The notes under the pieces are model-generated. The model was given only the letters and a program-made list of their open reading frames with translations. It was not told where the DNA came from and searched no databases. The translations under genes were made by a program, and so were the position numbers. Of a DNA stretch of 64,000 nucleotides, positions 1 to 7,575 are shown piece after piece; the first letter of the stretch is position 1, and every line of letters begins with the position of its first letter. This DNA comes from Paenibacillus sp. SYP-B4298 (GTDB lineage Bacteria > Bacillota > Bacilli > Paenibacillales > Paenibacillaceae), in assembly GCF_027627475.1 (NCBI RefSeq), contig NZ_CP115484.1, positions 3,766,001 to 3,830,000 of the forward strand. The letters run 5' to 3'.

Positions 1-108
1 AATGATCGCATGGACTACCATAGAATGACCGCAGCTTGCACTAATGTCGCTGCTCTCCAGTCTGTTGTTGTCACTGTTGCTGGTTAAATGACTGCTGTTC
101 TGCGTCAT
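1..108 (-). CDS. Response regulator, N-terminal fragment (runs off left edge)
   Basis: An open frame starts at ATG 108, preceded by a strong GGGGGAGG at 112-119, and stays open to base 1. It overlaps the end of the histidine kinase gene by 38 bp, the usual arrangement of YesM/YesN-type two-component pairs. The first 29 residues are Ser/Asn-rich and unlike a receiver domain. The segment MVVHAII at residues 30-36 looks like the first beta strand of a receiver domain, just where the window ends. The function is inferred mainly from position and overlap. A second start at residue 30 is possible but has no ribosome site. Confidence 0.5.
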   Translation of the reverse strand, partial: MTQNSSHLTSNSDNNRLESSDISASCGHSMVVHAII

Positions 109-1879
109 GTGCCTCCCCCTTCTTACGAATAGGAATGTAGATACTTACCGTCGTTCCCGCTCCCAGACTGGAATCAATAGTTAAGCCATAAGCGCCACCG
201 AAGTGCAGGCGAATGCGAGCCGCCACGTTATACAACCCGATGGAGCTGCCGCTTGTCCACAGCAGACCAGATGGGCTGCCCACTCGTGCACGCACCTCGT
301 CCAGCCTTGCGGCACTCATGCCTAGCCCATTGTCCGTGATGCGGATGCACAGACCCTCCTCATTGGGAACAAGCTGTACTCGCAGCTCCCAATTCCCTTT
401 CTTCCGGTCAAAGCCGTGCATGAAGGCATTCTCCACAATCGGCTGCAAGGACAGCTTCGGAAGCAGACAGTCGGCGTACTCTCCAGCCTCCTCGACCTCA
501 TAGCTCAGCTTGTTGCTGTAGCGCTGGCCTTGTATATGCATATAGTTGCTCAGATGCTTGAGCTCCATCCGAATCGTCGCCAGCTCGTCCGGCTCGCGAA
601 TAACATAACGGAACATCTCGCTCAGCGACTGGATGATGCGATAGATGTCGCTCGGCGCCTTCGAGAAGGACATGCTGCCGATTAACTGTAGCGTATTTTG
701 CAGAAAGTGCGGATTGATCTGCGCCTGCAGCGCCTTCAGTTGGGCAGTCTGCTTCTCCAGATTAATGCTGTACTCATTGCGGATATGCTCACGGATGCGG
801 CTCGACATCGTGTGGAAGCGCAGCTCCAGCAGCCCAATCTCATCATAGCGGTTCGGAGAAGGCCCCTCCTCCTCGCGCAGCCAGTTCATACCGCGCATCG
901 AGCGGGCCAATCGAATAATCGGGCGGGATACGGTATACGCGAGCAATGCTGCCAACAAGGCAGCCGACGCAGCGGACACAACCCCCACGATCAAGCCATA
1001 TTTCTGTGTGGTCGCTACGCTCTGGTCAATGTAGCTGACCGGCAGCGCCTTGACGACCGTAAGCCCCCAGCCGTCGGGCTGGTAGTAGAACAGATAGTAG
1101 TCAGGCAATCGCTCATAGCCTGCTCCGCTCTGCTTCAGATGTAAGCCCTGAAGCTCGGGCAAGCTGCCTGAGGTAGGCTGGTACATCACCTGACCGGCTT
1201 CATCCAGCAGGAATACGCCCGCTTCACTCTCGGAGCGAAGCAGATCGAGACCATTATCCATCATCCTCCACTTCACCTTGAGCGAGATGGAACCGAAGCG
1301 GCTCTTGTTCTCGAACTTGTTCAGGCTCCGTGTCAGCGTGAACTCCTCCGGCACGCCGGGTCTGCTCTGGATGAGGTAATCGGCATTGCGCTTCACAAGC
1401 TCCCTCCAGACAGCCGGCTCAGAGGGCGGAGACTGAATGTTGTCACGCTCGCTAACCGTCAGCAGCCGATTCTTCTCCTTGAAGTACAGTTCAATCTCCA
1501 CCAGGCTGCTATGGCTGGAGTAATAGATGGCTGTCGCTGTATTGATCAGGTTGCGCTGCGCTGTGAACTGGGCGGACAGACTCTGTCCATCCTCACCGGC
1601 TGTGTATTCGCCAAAGGCGGGGCTGATCATAAGGGTATAGATTAAATTATTTAACTGAGTAAGATGGCTCCCTACTGCCTCCCCGGCCCACGCGATGCGC
1701 GACAGGTTCGACTGAATGACCTCCTGCTCCAGCGCCCGGCGCGTGTTGCCGGCTGCAAGCCATGTCACCGTGATCGCCGGAATGACCGCGATGCATACCA
1801 TTATGAATATCAACCTGCTGCGAATCGTTCTGCGGAACGGCTCCGTCATCCGCCGCAGCCAAGCGCTCAGCCTGTTCAA
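71..1879 (-). CDS. Sensor histidine kinase, YesM/LytS-type
   Basis: Membrane sensor kinase of 602 residues. A first membrane helix lies at about 21-43, an extracytoplasmic Cache-like sensor at about 45-290, a second helix at 294-317, and HAMP at 318-370. The His_kinase domain follows, with the motif INPHFLQNTL (phosphoacceptor H391). An ATPase domain has QPIVENAFMHG (N484) and DNGLGM. The start is TTG at 1879, eight bases after GGAGG. Kinases of this family pair with AraC-type response regulators and often control carbohydrate uptake or use in Paenibacillus, but the ligand cannot be read here. The gene overlaps the apparent regulator gene at the window edge, so the two are probably translated together. 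Confidence 0.9.
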   Translation of the reverse strand: MNRLSAWLRRMTEPFRRTIRSRLIFIMVCIAVIPAITVTWLAAGNTRRALEQEVIQSNLSRIAWAGEAVGSHLTQLNNLIYTLMISPAFGEYTAGEDGQSLSAQFTAQRNLINTATAIYYSSHSSLVEIELYFKEKNRLLTVSERDNIQSPPSEPAVWRELVKRNADYLIQSRPGVPEEFTLTRSLNKFENKSRFGSISLKVKWRMMDNGLDLLRSESEAGVFLLDEAGQVMYQPTSGSLPELQGLHLKQSGAGYERLPDYYLFYYQPDGWGLTVVKALPVSYIDQSVATTQKYGLIVGVVSAASAALLAALLAYTVSRPIIRLARSMRGMNWLREEEGPSPNRYDEIGLLELRFHTMSSRIREHIRNEYSINLEKQTAQLKALQAQINPHFLQNTLQLIGSMSFSKAPSDIYRIIQSLSEMFRYVIREPDELATIRMELKHLSNYMHIQGQRYSNKLSYEVEEAGEYADCLLPKLSLQPIVENAFMHGFDRKKGNWELRVQLVPNEEGLCIRITDNGLGMSAARLDEVRARVGSPSGLLWTSGSSIGLYNVAARIRLHFGGAYGLTIDSSLGAGTTVSIYIPIRKKGEAHDAEQQSFNQQQ

Positions 1880-2097
1880 TCCTGCTCCCTCCCCTAAACT
1901 TGATGCACTCTGTTCTCCCTGTACGTCTACCCGAAGGACGCTAGCGCTGTGTATATCAATCTACACAAAAAAGAAGACGGTTTCAATCCATTTTTCAGGT
2001 GAGCGTAATGATGCCGTTAAATGGACGCTAGACAATATCATCATCAACCGCTACAATAAAACTAATATCATTAGTTTTTGACGAAGGGATGATAACA

Positions 2098-2841
2098 ATG
2101 AAGATGACACAAGAAGGCGCCTTGTATCAACTGAGCTTTATGCCCCGCCTGTTTCCAGTCAACTGCTATCTGATCGAGGAGCAGGACGAGCTGACACTGA
2201 TCGACTGCGCGCTCCCATACAGTGCCCAGGGCATTCTGAGAGCGGCGAAGCAGATCGGCAAGCCGATTCGGTCGATTGTGCTCACCCACGCTCACAACGA
2301 TCATGTCGGCGCACTGGATGCGCTCAAGCAGGCGCTGCCAGACGTGCGTGTCTACCTGTCTGCCAGGGATACGCGGCTGCTTGCGGGGGATTTATCTCTG
2401 CAACCGCATGAGCCGCAGTCCCCTATTCGTGGCGGCATCCCATCCAAGCTGCGCACTCGGCCCGATGTACAGCTACAGGATGGCGATCGGATCGGATCAC
2501 TGCAAGCGGTAGCGGCTCCGGGACATACCCCCGGTTCCATGGCCTTCCTCGATCTGCGCTCGCGCGCGCTTATCGCAGGCGATGCCTTTCAATTGCGGGG
2601 CGGGATCGCCGTATCCGGCAAGTTCATGCCCTGGTTCCCCTTCCCGGCGCTGGCTACCTGGCATCCCGGCGTAGCGCTGGAGAGCGCAATCAGACTAGCA
2701 GCGCTCCATCCCTCCCTGCTGGCGGTCGGACACGGCTCGTTCCTGAAGCAGCCGCTGCAAGCGATGAAGCAAGCGATTGCGGAGGCGGAGGCGAGCCTGA
2801 AGAAGATCGATGCGCAAGGGGGCGGCAGCCATATCTCCTAG
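2098..2841 (+). CDS. MBL-fold metallo-hydrolase
   Basis: Cytosolic metallo-beta-lactamase-fold hydrolase of 247 residues. The metal-binding motif HAHNDH lies at residues 64-69. Later ligands sit in APGHTPGS, in the Asp of LIAGDAF, and in a C-terminal GHGS. The fold covers glyoxalase II-like and other hydrolases, and the substrate cannot be assigned. I chose ATG 2098 because GAAGGG at 2083-2088 is nine bases upstream; the in-frame ATG at 2089 abuts that site. The next gene, a TetR regulator, overlaps its 3' end by 32 bp, so the two are likely co-expressed and functionally linked. Confidence 0.88.
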   Translation: MKMTQEGALYQLSFMPRLFPVNCYLIEEQDELTLIDCALPYSAQGILRAAKQIGKPIRSIVLTHAHNDHVGALDALKQALPDVRVYLSARDTRLLAGDLSLQPHEPQSPIRGGIPSKLRTRPDVQLQDGDRIGSLQAVAAPGHTPGSMAFLDLRSRALIAGDAFQLRGGIAVSGKFMPWFPFPALATWHPGVALESAIRLAALHPSLLAVGHGSFLKQPLQAMKQAIAEAEASLKKIDAQGGGSHIS

Positions 2842-3409
2842 AATCGGACTTGATCTGCCTACGCTCGTTCGGGCCACTGCGCAGTTAGCTGATGAGCAGG
2901 GGCTGCGCGAGGTCACTCTCGCCAATGTCGCCAAGCAACTCAATATGCGTTCTCCCTCTCTGTATAACCATATCGATGGTTTATCAGGACTGCGCAATGA
3001 GCTGGCGGTGTATGGGCTGGAGCAGCTCTATCTGCGGCTCGAAGCGGCGTCGCAATCTCTCCCGCCAGGCAAGGAGGCCATCCTGGCTCTTGCCCTTGCC
3101 TACGTCTCCTATGCACGTTCGCATCCCGGCGTCTATGAGGCTACGCTGCAAGCGCCCGATCCAGGCAACAGCCGGCTGCAGGAATGGAGCGAACGACTCG
3201 TCCTGCTCGTACTGAAGCTGCTGGCTCCCTACCAGTTGGAGGAGACGGCCGCGATTCATGCTGTTCGGGGGCTGCGCAGCCTGATGCACGGCTTCGTCGC
3301 TCTCAAGCAAGCCGGAGGATTTGGCCTGCCGATCGACACGGATGCCTCCTTCCGCACGATTATCGAGGTGTATCTGTCTGGTCTGGAGCAGCTTCGCCAG
3401 CCGCAATGA
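2810..3409 (+). CDS. TetR/AcrR-family transcriptional regulator
   Basis: One-component repressor of 199 residues. An N-terminal TetR helix-turn-helix spans about residues 13-60 (ADEQGLREVTLANVAKQL, then SPSLYNHI). The C-terminal ligand domain resembles the WHG type seen in TetR proteins of this layout. It starts inside the upstream hydrolase gene (32-bp overlap), suggesting translational coupling. A regulator that controls its own hydrolase operon is the simplest reading. Its 3' end also overlaps the convergent ywbE-like gene by 50 bp. The exact start is uncertain because homologues often begin near SPRIGLD, about nine residues in. Confidence 0.86.
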   Translation: MRKGAAAISPRIGLDLPTLVRATAQLADEQGLREVTLANVAKQLNMRSPSLYNHIDGLSGLRNELAVYGLEQLYLRLEAASQSLPPGKEAILALALAYVSYARSHPGVYEATLQAPDPGNSRLQEWSERLVLLVLKLLAPYQLEETAAIHAVRGLRSLMHGFVALKQAGGFGLPIDTDASFRTIIEVYLSGLEQLRQPQ

Positions 3410-3593
3410 TCGTTTTGACGCGGCCGACCTGTCCGCTCTGAAGCCGTACTTTTATCCCGTGAGGATGCTGGGGGGAATTCGTCAGTATATCCTTGACGAT
3501 CCCTCTGGTCAGCTTGCCAGTCCGCTGATCCTGCTTCAATACAATATCGACCGTTAAGCCTGGCCGCACACTTGCGCGAACATTTCCATTCAT
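3360..3593 (-). CDS. YwbE family protein (DUF2196)
   Basis: Small basic protein of 77 residues matching the Bacillus YwbE family, with VRPGLTVDIVLKQDQRTGK followed by RGIVKDILTNSP and HPHGIKVRL. The function is unknown. The fold is predicted as a small beta barrel, possibly nucleic-acid binding. An upstream in-frame ATG at 3614 exists, but GAAAGAGG sits 11 bases before the ATG at 3593 and family members begin MNG, so the shorter start is preferred. The 3' end overlaps the TetR gene on the opposite strand by 50 bp, a tight convergent junction with no room for a separate terminator. Confidence 0.85.
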   Translation of the reverse strand: MNGNVRASVRPGLTVDIVLKQDQRTGKLTRGIVKDILTNSPQHPHGIKVRLQSGQVGRVKTIIAAGEAAPDQTDTPR

Positions 3594-3754
3594 TGATTCA
3601 CTCGCCTCTTTCATTCCTTTGAATTCTATCTGTTGCCGCTAGAACAGCCTGCCATTTGGGTACACCCCTCCCCGTATGATAGAATGGACAGGAAGGATTT
3701 ACATATCCTGCATCGATCCAACATCTATCCATAGCAAGAGGAGGTAATGTCGAC

Positions 3755-5137
3755 ATGGCCAGTCAGACCGGAGCAATCGTACAACAATCTCTCAACAAGC
3801 TGCTTGGCAGCCCAGCTTTCCTGCATCATCTGCAAGGTGCGGAGCGCACTCAAGCGTTCACGTCGCTAGGAGCTATTTTATCCACCCCGAATAAAATCCA
3901 CAAGTCCTTTCTGCGCATAACGCTGGACAAGGGTGAGGTGGTGCGCATCCCGGCGTTCCGAATTCAGCATAATGATACATTAGGCCCGTATAAGGGCGGC
4001 ATCCGCTTCCATGAATCGGTTAACGAGGAGGAGGTCACGAATCTGGCGGCGCTTATGACGCTCAAGAACGCGCTCCATGAGGTGCCCTTCGGCGGCGCCA
4101 AGGGTGGAGTCGCGATCAGCCCGCGCGAGTTCACTGACCGTGAGCTCTATCTGATCTGCAAAAAATACGTCCAATACTTCGCCGATGTCCTCGGACCCGA
4201 TAAGGACATTCCTGCCCCCGATGTAGGCACAGGAGAGCGAGAGATGGACTGGATGACCGCCGAATATAAGAGCATCCATCCGGGTCAGCCTTATCTGGGC
4301 AGCTTCACCGGCAAGAGCGTCACCAACGGTGGCTCGCTTGGACGGCGCGAGGCGACAGGCAAGGGCGTCTATATGACGATGAGCTATCTGCTATCCGGCT
4401 TTCTCAAGGAGCACAGCACCCTGATGGCAGGCAGCAGCAGCCGCTTCGCCGCTACAGCCGTCGAGCTGTCTAGTAAGGAGCTGCGCGTGGCTGTACAAGG
4501 CTTCGGCAATGTCGGCTCCGTCGCTGCGCTGCAGGCTGCAAGCTGTCAAGAGCTGCGCAATAAGGTCGTTGCCGTCAGCGATCGCAATACGACACTCTAT
4601 CACCCGGACGGACTGGATATTCCGGCGCTGATTGAATGGGCGCGGCATAATCGCGGCGATCTGCCTGCAAGCTCGGAGCAGCTTGATGCCGCAGGCATCC
4701 AGGGCAAGGCGCTGGGACGTGAAGAGATTCTGTATTTGGACGTTGATGTACTGATTCTTGCCGCATTGGAGGATCAGATTCGGGAGGACAATGTGAAGCG
4801 TGTGCAGGCGCGACTTATTGTGGAGGGGGCCAATGCGCCCGTGACAGGCGAGGCGGATCGTATACTTAGCGATCGTGGTGTGATCATTATCCCGGACATT
4901 CTTGCTAACGCCGGGGGCGTTATTGTCTCCTATCTGGAATGGCTTCAAGGACGCGAGACACAGTTCTACTCCCATGAAGAGATCGATCGCAGACTTGCGA
5001 TCAAGATGAAGTCCACCATGAGCACAATTTTGCCCTTGTATTTTGAAGAGGAGAGTATGACGCTGCGCGAATGCTGCTACATGCAGGCGGTCGGCAAGCT
5101 CGCTACGATGCTCTATTTGCAAGGCAAGCTTTATTAG
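3755..5137 (+). CDS. Glutamate dehydrogenase (Glu/Leu/Phe/Val family)
   Basis: NAD(P)-dependent oxidative deamination of glutamate (or a related amino acid), linking nitrogen and carbon pools. The protein has 460 residues. Substrate-site lysines are visible in GPYKGGIRFH (K80) and LKNALHEVPFGGAKGG (K104, catalytic K116), with the catalytic Asp in DIPAPDVGTG (D156). The Rossmann motif VAVQGFGNVGS follows, and the C-terminal half ends with the conserved DILANAGGVIVSYLEW. It is 30-40 residues longer than typical Bacillus GudB/RocG. The extra length falls between the two domains, in a Ser/Ala-rich stretch around residues 220-245. The ribosome site is AGGAGG at about 3740. A GC-rich hairpin follows the stop. 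Confidence 0.93.
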   Translation: MASQTGAIVQQSLNKLLGSPAFLHHLQGAERTQAFTSLGAILSTPNKIHKSFLRITLDKGEVVRIPAFRIQHNDTLGPYKGGIRFHESVNEEEVTNLAALMTLKNALHEVPFGGAKGGVAISPREFTDRELYLICKKYVQYFADVLGPDKDIPAPDVGTGEREMDWMTAEYKSIHPGQPYLGSFTGKSVTNGGSLGRREATGKGVYMTMSYLLSGFLKEHSTLMAGSSSRFAATAVELSSKELRVAVQGFGNVGSVAALQAASCQELRNKVVAVSDRNTTLYHPDGLDIPALIEWARHNRGDLPASSEQLDAAGIQGKALGREEILYLDVDVLILAALEDQIREDNVKRVQARLIVEGANAPVTGEADRILSDRGVIIIPDILANAGGVIVSYLEWLQGRETQFYSHEEIDRRLAIKMKSTMSTILPLYFEEESMTLRECCYMQAVGKLATMLYLQGKLY

Positions 5138-5161
5138 AGAACACACTGTAACGGTATGGTC

Positions 5162-5191
5162 GCACCGCGCGCTGATCGCTGCGCGCGGTGC
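5162..5191 (+). terminator. Hairpin after glutamate dehydrogenase
   Basis: A perfect 11-bp stem (GCACCGCGCGC / GCGCGCGGTGC) with an 8-base loop, followed by TTCGTTT. It lies 25 bases after the dehydrogenase stop and also faces the end of the leftward gene, so it can serve both. The same stem recurs at 33970-33999. Confidence 0.75.
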
Positions 5192-5197
5192 TTCGTT

Positions 5198-5722
5198 TCA
5201 CACATACTCGCTATGACCTTCCAATATGTAATACAGCAATTCCTGGAAGGCCAGCGAGCTGCGGAAGCGCTGCAAGCCGCTGCTGCTAAGCCAGTAGTCA
5301 TGTACAGCTCCGCATAGATCGCCGACATCAACAGCCGGTGGCACAGGCAGACAGCCGCGATCCGTCCGCAGCTCGCCCTCCATTACCATCTGCATTCTTT
5401 TGCGGCTGCGATCTGTCTCGCTAAATATATCGAAACGGAACATATACAGCTCCAATATGTTGCCGCTGGCCGATTCCAGACCGAATCGCTGGCCTGGCTT
5501 GCACACATATACTGTATCTGGCCTCAGGCTGTGCTCCACGCCATCGATCGTTATCGCACCGTGGCCGTCCTTAATGGCCAGCAACACATGAGAGATCATC
5601 AGCCTTGGCTGAGCCCGGAAGCTCTGTCCATGCCGTAGCAATGCCGCATCGCGCAGCTTGAACAGCATGCCGTCCAGTTCGGTTGCTGTACTCTCTGGTG
5701 ATTTCAGTTCGTAAGGAATCAT
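5198..5722 (-). CDS. AraC-type cupin sensor domain lacking the helix-turn-helix
   Basis: A 174-residue protein resembling the N-terminal effector domain of AraC-family regulators, particularly those controlling siderophore or iron uptake in Bacilli. Strands AITIDGVEHSLRPDTVYVCKPGQ form the cupin core, and the helical tail FRSSLAFQELLYYILEGHSE is the usual linker. The reading frame stops exactly where the AraC DNA-binding domain should begin. A perfect Fur box lies 80 bases upstream, and the ribosome site is AGGTG before ATG 5722. It could be a truncated remnant, or a stand-alone iron-controlled sensor that pairs with another regulator. I see no frameshifted helix-turn-helix downstream; only 60 bases separate it from the dehydrogenase gene. 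Confidence 0.7.
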   Translation of the reverse strand: MIPYELKSPESTATELDGMLFKLRDAALLRHGQSFRAQPRLMISHVLLAIKDGHGAITIDGVEHSLRPDTVYVCKPGQRFGLESASGNILELYMFRFDIFSETDRSRKRMQMVMEGELRTDRGCLPVPPAVDVGDLCGAVHDYWLSSSGLQRFRSSLAFQELLYYILEGHSEYV

Positions 5723-5802
5723 CGCCTATACACCTCGCACTCGTATAGTTAGGGGTAAAACCCGTGTCGATCGTCGCTGTGTCCTTGCAACTATAATATA
5801 AC

Positions 5803-5817
5803 TGATAATAATTATCA
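5803..5817. promoter_or_regulatory. Fur box (perfect 7-1-7)
   Basis: TGATAATAATTATCA is an exact inverted repeat of two heptamers around one base. It matches the Bacillus Fur consensus TGATAATNATTATCA at every position. It sits in AT-rich DNA 80 bases upstream of the HTH-less AraC-type gene, in a stretch that could hold that gene's promoter. It predicts induction of that gene under iron limitation. Confidence 0.8.
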
Positions 5818-5892
5818 TTATTAATTAAATTATATCAAAAAGCAATCCCTTTTTAAACCCCCATCTCCAAATCATGTCCGATATAACACAAG

Positions 5893-5933
5893 CAGCCCCC
5901 TCACACGGCTTCATAAACACTGTGAGGGGGCTG
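5893..5933 (-). terminator. Terminator of the chemosensory operon
   Basis: Perfect 13-bp stem CAGCCCCCTCACA / TGTGAGGGGGCTG with a 15-base loop, 13 bases past the stop codon of the chemoreceptor gene. The following U-tract is weak (CTTGTGTT), but position and symmetry support a terminator. Confidence 0.7.
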
Positions 5934-5946
5934 AACATCCTGTCGA

Positions 5947-7533
5947 TTATAATTTGAAGGTTTGCACTGCGCGTTGAAGATCATCGGCTAGCTGTGCCAG
6001 TGATTGCGCCGTCGCAGCCGTCTCTTCGCTGCTGGCTGCCGCTTCCTCTGTAGCAGCAGATATATTCTCGACAGCGGTCAGCACTTCGTTGGCTTGGCTG
6101 GACTGCTCCTCGCTTGCTGCCGCAACCTCCCCCACCCGTGCCCCAGTCTGGTTCACCATCTCGGATATCGTATGGAAGGCCTCCCCTGTCTTGCGGGAAA
6201 GCTCCGCGCTCTGTTGTACAGCGCCTACGCTGCGCCGTGTATTCTCCTGCATCCCCTTAATAATGGAGGCAATCTGCTTGGTCGCTTCGCCACTGCGCTC
6301 TGCCAGCTTCCGCACCTCATCCGCTACAACCGCAAAGCCGCGTCCCTGTTCGCCTGCGCGCGCTGCCTCGATCGCTGCATTGAGCGCCAGCAGATTCGTC
6401 TGATCGGAGATGTCCTCGATGACTTCGATGATGCCGCCAATCTTCGCAGAATCCTCCTCCAGCCGTGACACCTGCGTGCTTACCGTCTGCATGCTGTCAA
6501 TCGAAGACTGTACCACCTCGCCGCCTTCCTTGGCGATATGCATCGTCTTCTCCGACAGCTCGGAGGCCTGCTCCGTATTGCCTACCACTGTTCGAATGGC
6601 AGAGGACAGCTCGGCAAACATTTCATTAATGGCTTGGGCCGCGCCAGCCTGGTTGGTCGTGGAGCCCGCAATCTCCTGCGTGCTGGCGGAGATCTGCTCC
6701 GCCGCGGCCGCTACACTATGCGAGGAGGAGGTGATGCTGCCGACGATGCCGCGCAAATTATCGGTCATCTGATCCACCGATGTCGCCAATTGCCCGATCT
6801 CATCCCTGGTTCTAATATTGGCTGACTGACGCAGGTCACCCTGGGCCACCTCGGACACAATGTTGACGATTTTGGACAGTGGGCGGGATATAATCTGCGA
6901 GATGACGATGCCTAGCACAATACAGAGAAGGACGGCAACAACAATGATAGTGATTGTCGCTGTTCTTGAAGTCGAGAACAATTGGGCGCCATTATCAAGC
7001 TCTTTTCTGGCATCGCGCATGGTCGCTTCGATATTCTGGTCAATTACGCTGATCAGTTCATCGCCGCTATCCTTGGCCTTTGTGTTGATTAGATCCAACA
7101 TCTGATCATATTGTCCATTTGCACCAAGCTCAATAATTTGATCCGACAGCTTCTCATGCGCCTCCCAGGCAGGAGGGAGCAGCTCGAATACCTTTCTCGC
7201 CTCATCACTCATCCATGAGTTGCGGAAATCGTCAAGCGCCTTCTCCATCTCCGACTTCGACTGCGCGTAACGCGCTTGAAACTGACTGACGCTCATCACG
7301 TCTTTATTCATATTCATATCGCGATAAACCAGCCGCATCTCCAGCACCTTCGACTTCACAATACTCACATTGGACACGGGTACAAGATTGTCTGAATACA
7401 TCCGGTTGAGGCTGTCATTCATAATCCCCAGATTATTCAGCCCATATATACCCACGAATCCAAGAATACAAGCAAGAATAAGGAAAGCAGACACCAGCTT
7501 GACACTGGTCTTCAGATTGAGATACCAACTCAT
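5947..7533 (-). CDS. Methyl-accepting chemotaxis protein
   Basis: Chemoreceptor of 528 residues. Membrane helix 1 lies at about 11-31. A four-helix-bundle ligand domain spans about 32-188 (the [16 protein letters not shown] region), helix 2 about 189-212, HAMP 212-265, and the cytoplasmic signalling domain to the end. The highly conserved hairpin tip is present ([20 protein letters not shown], then [16 protein letters not shown]). It is the last gene of the leftward cheB-cheW-cheA-MCP set, 42 bp after cheA, which suggests a dedicated receptor for that kinase. AAGGAG precedes the ATG by ten bases. The ligand is unknown. Confidence 0.93.
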   Translation of the reverse strand: MSWYLNLKTSVKLVSAFLILACILGFVGIYGLNNLGIMNDSLNRMYSDNLVPVSNVSIVKSKVLEMRLVYRDMNMNKDVMSVSQFQARYAQSKSEMEKALDDFRNSWMSDEARKVFELLPPAWEAHEKLSDQIIELGANGQYDQMLDLINTKAKDSGDELISVIDQNIEATMRDARKELDNGAQLFSTSRTATITIIVVAVLLCIVLGIVISQIISRPLSKIVNIVSEVAQGDLRQSANIRTRDEIGQLATSVDQMTDNLRGIVGSITSSSHSVAAAAEQISASTQEIAGSTTNQAGAAQAINEMFAELSSAIRTVVGNTEQASELSEKTMHIAKEGGEVVQSSIDSMQTVSTQVSRLEEDSAKIGGIIEVIEDISDQTNLLALNAAIEAARAGEQGRGFAVVADEVRKLAERSGEATKQIASIIKGMQENTRRSVGAVQQSAELSRKTGEAFHTISEMVNQTGARVGEVAAASEEQSSQANEVLTAVENISAATEEAAASSEETAATAQSLAQLADDLQRAVQTFKL

Positions 7534-7575
7534 GACGAAGTCACTCCTTAGAAGTTTGATGGTTCAATTATGGGG

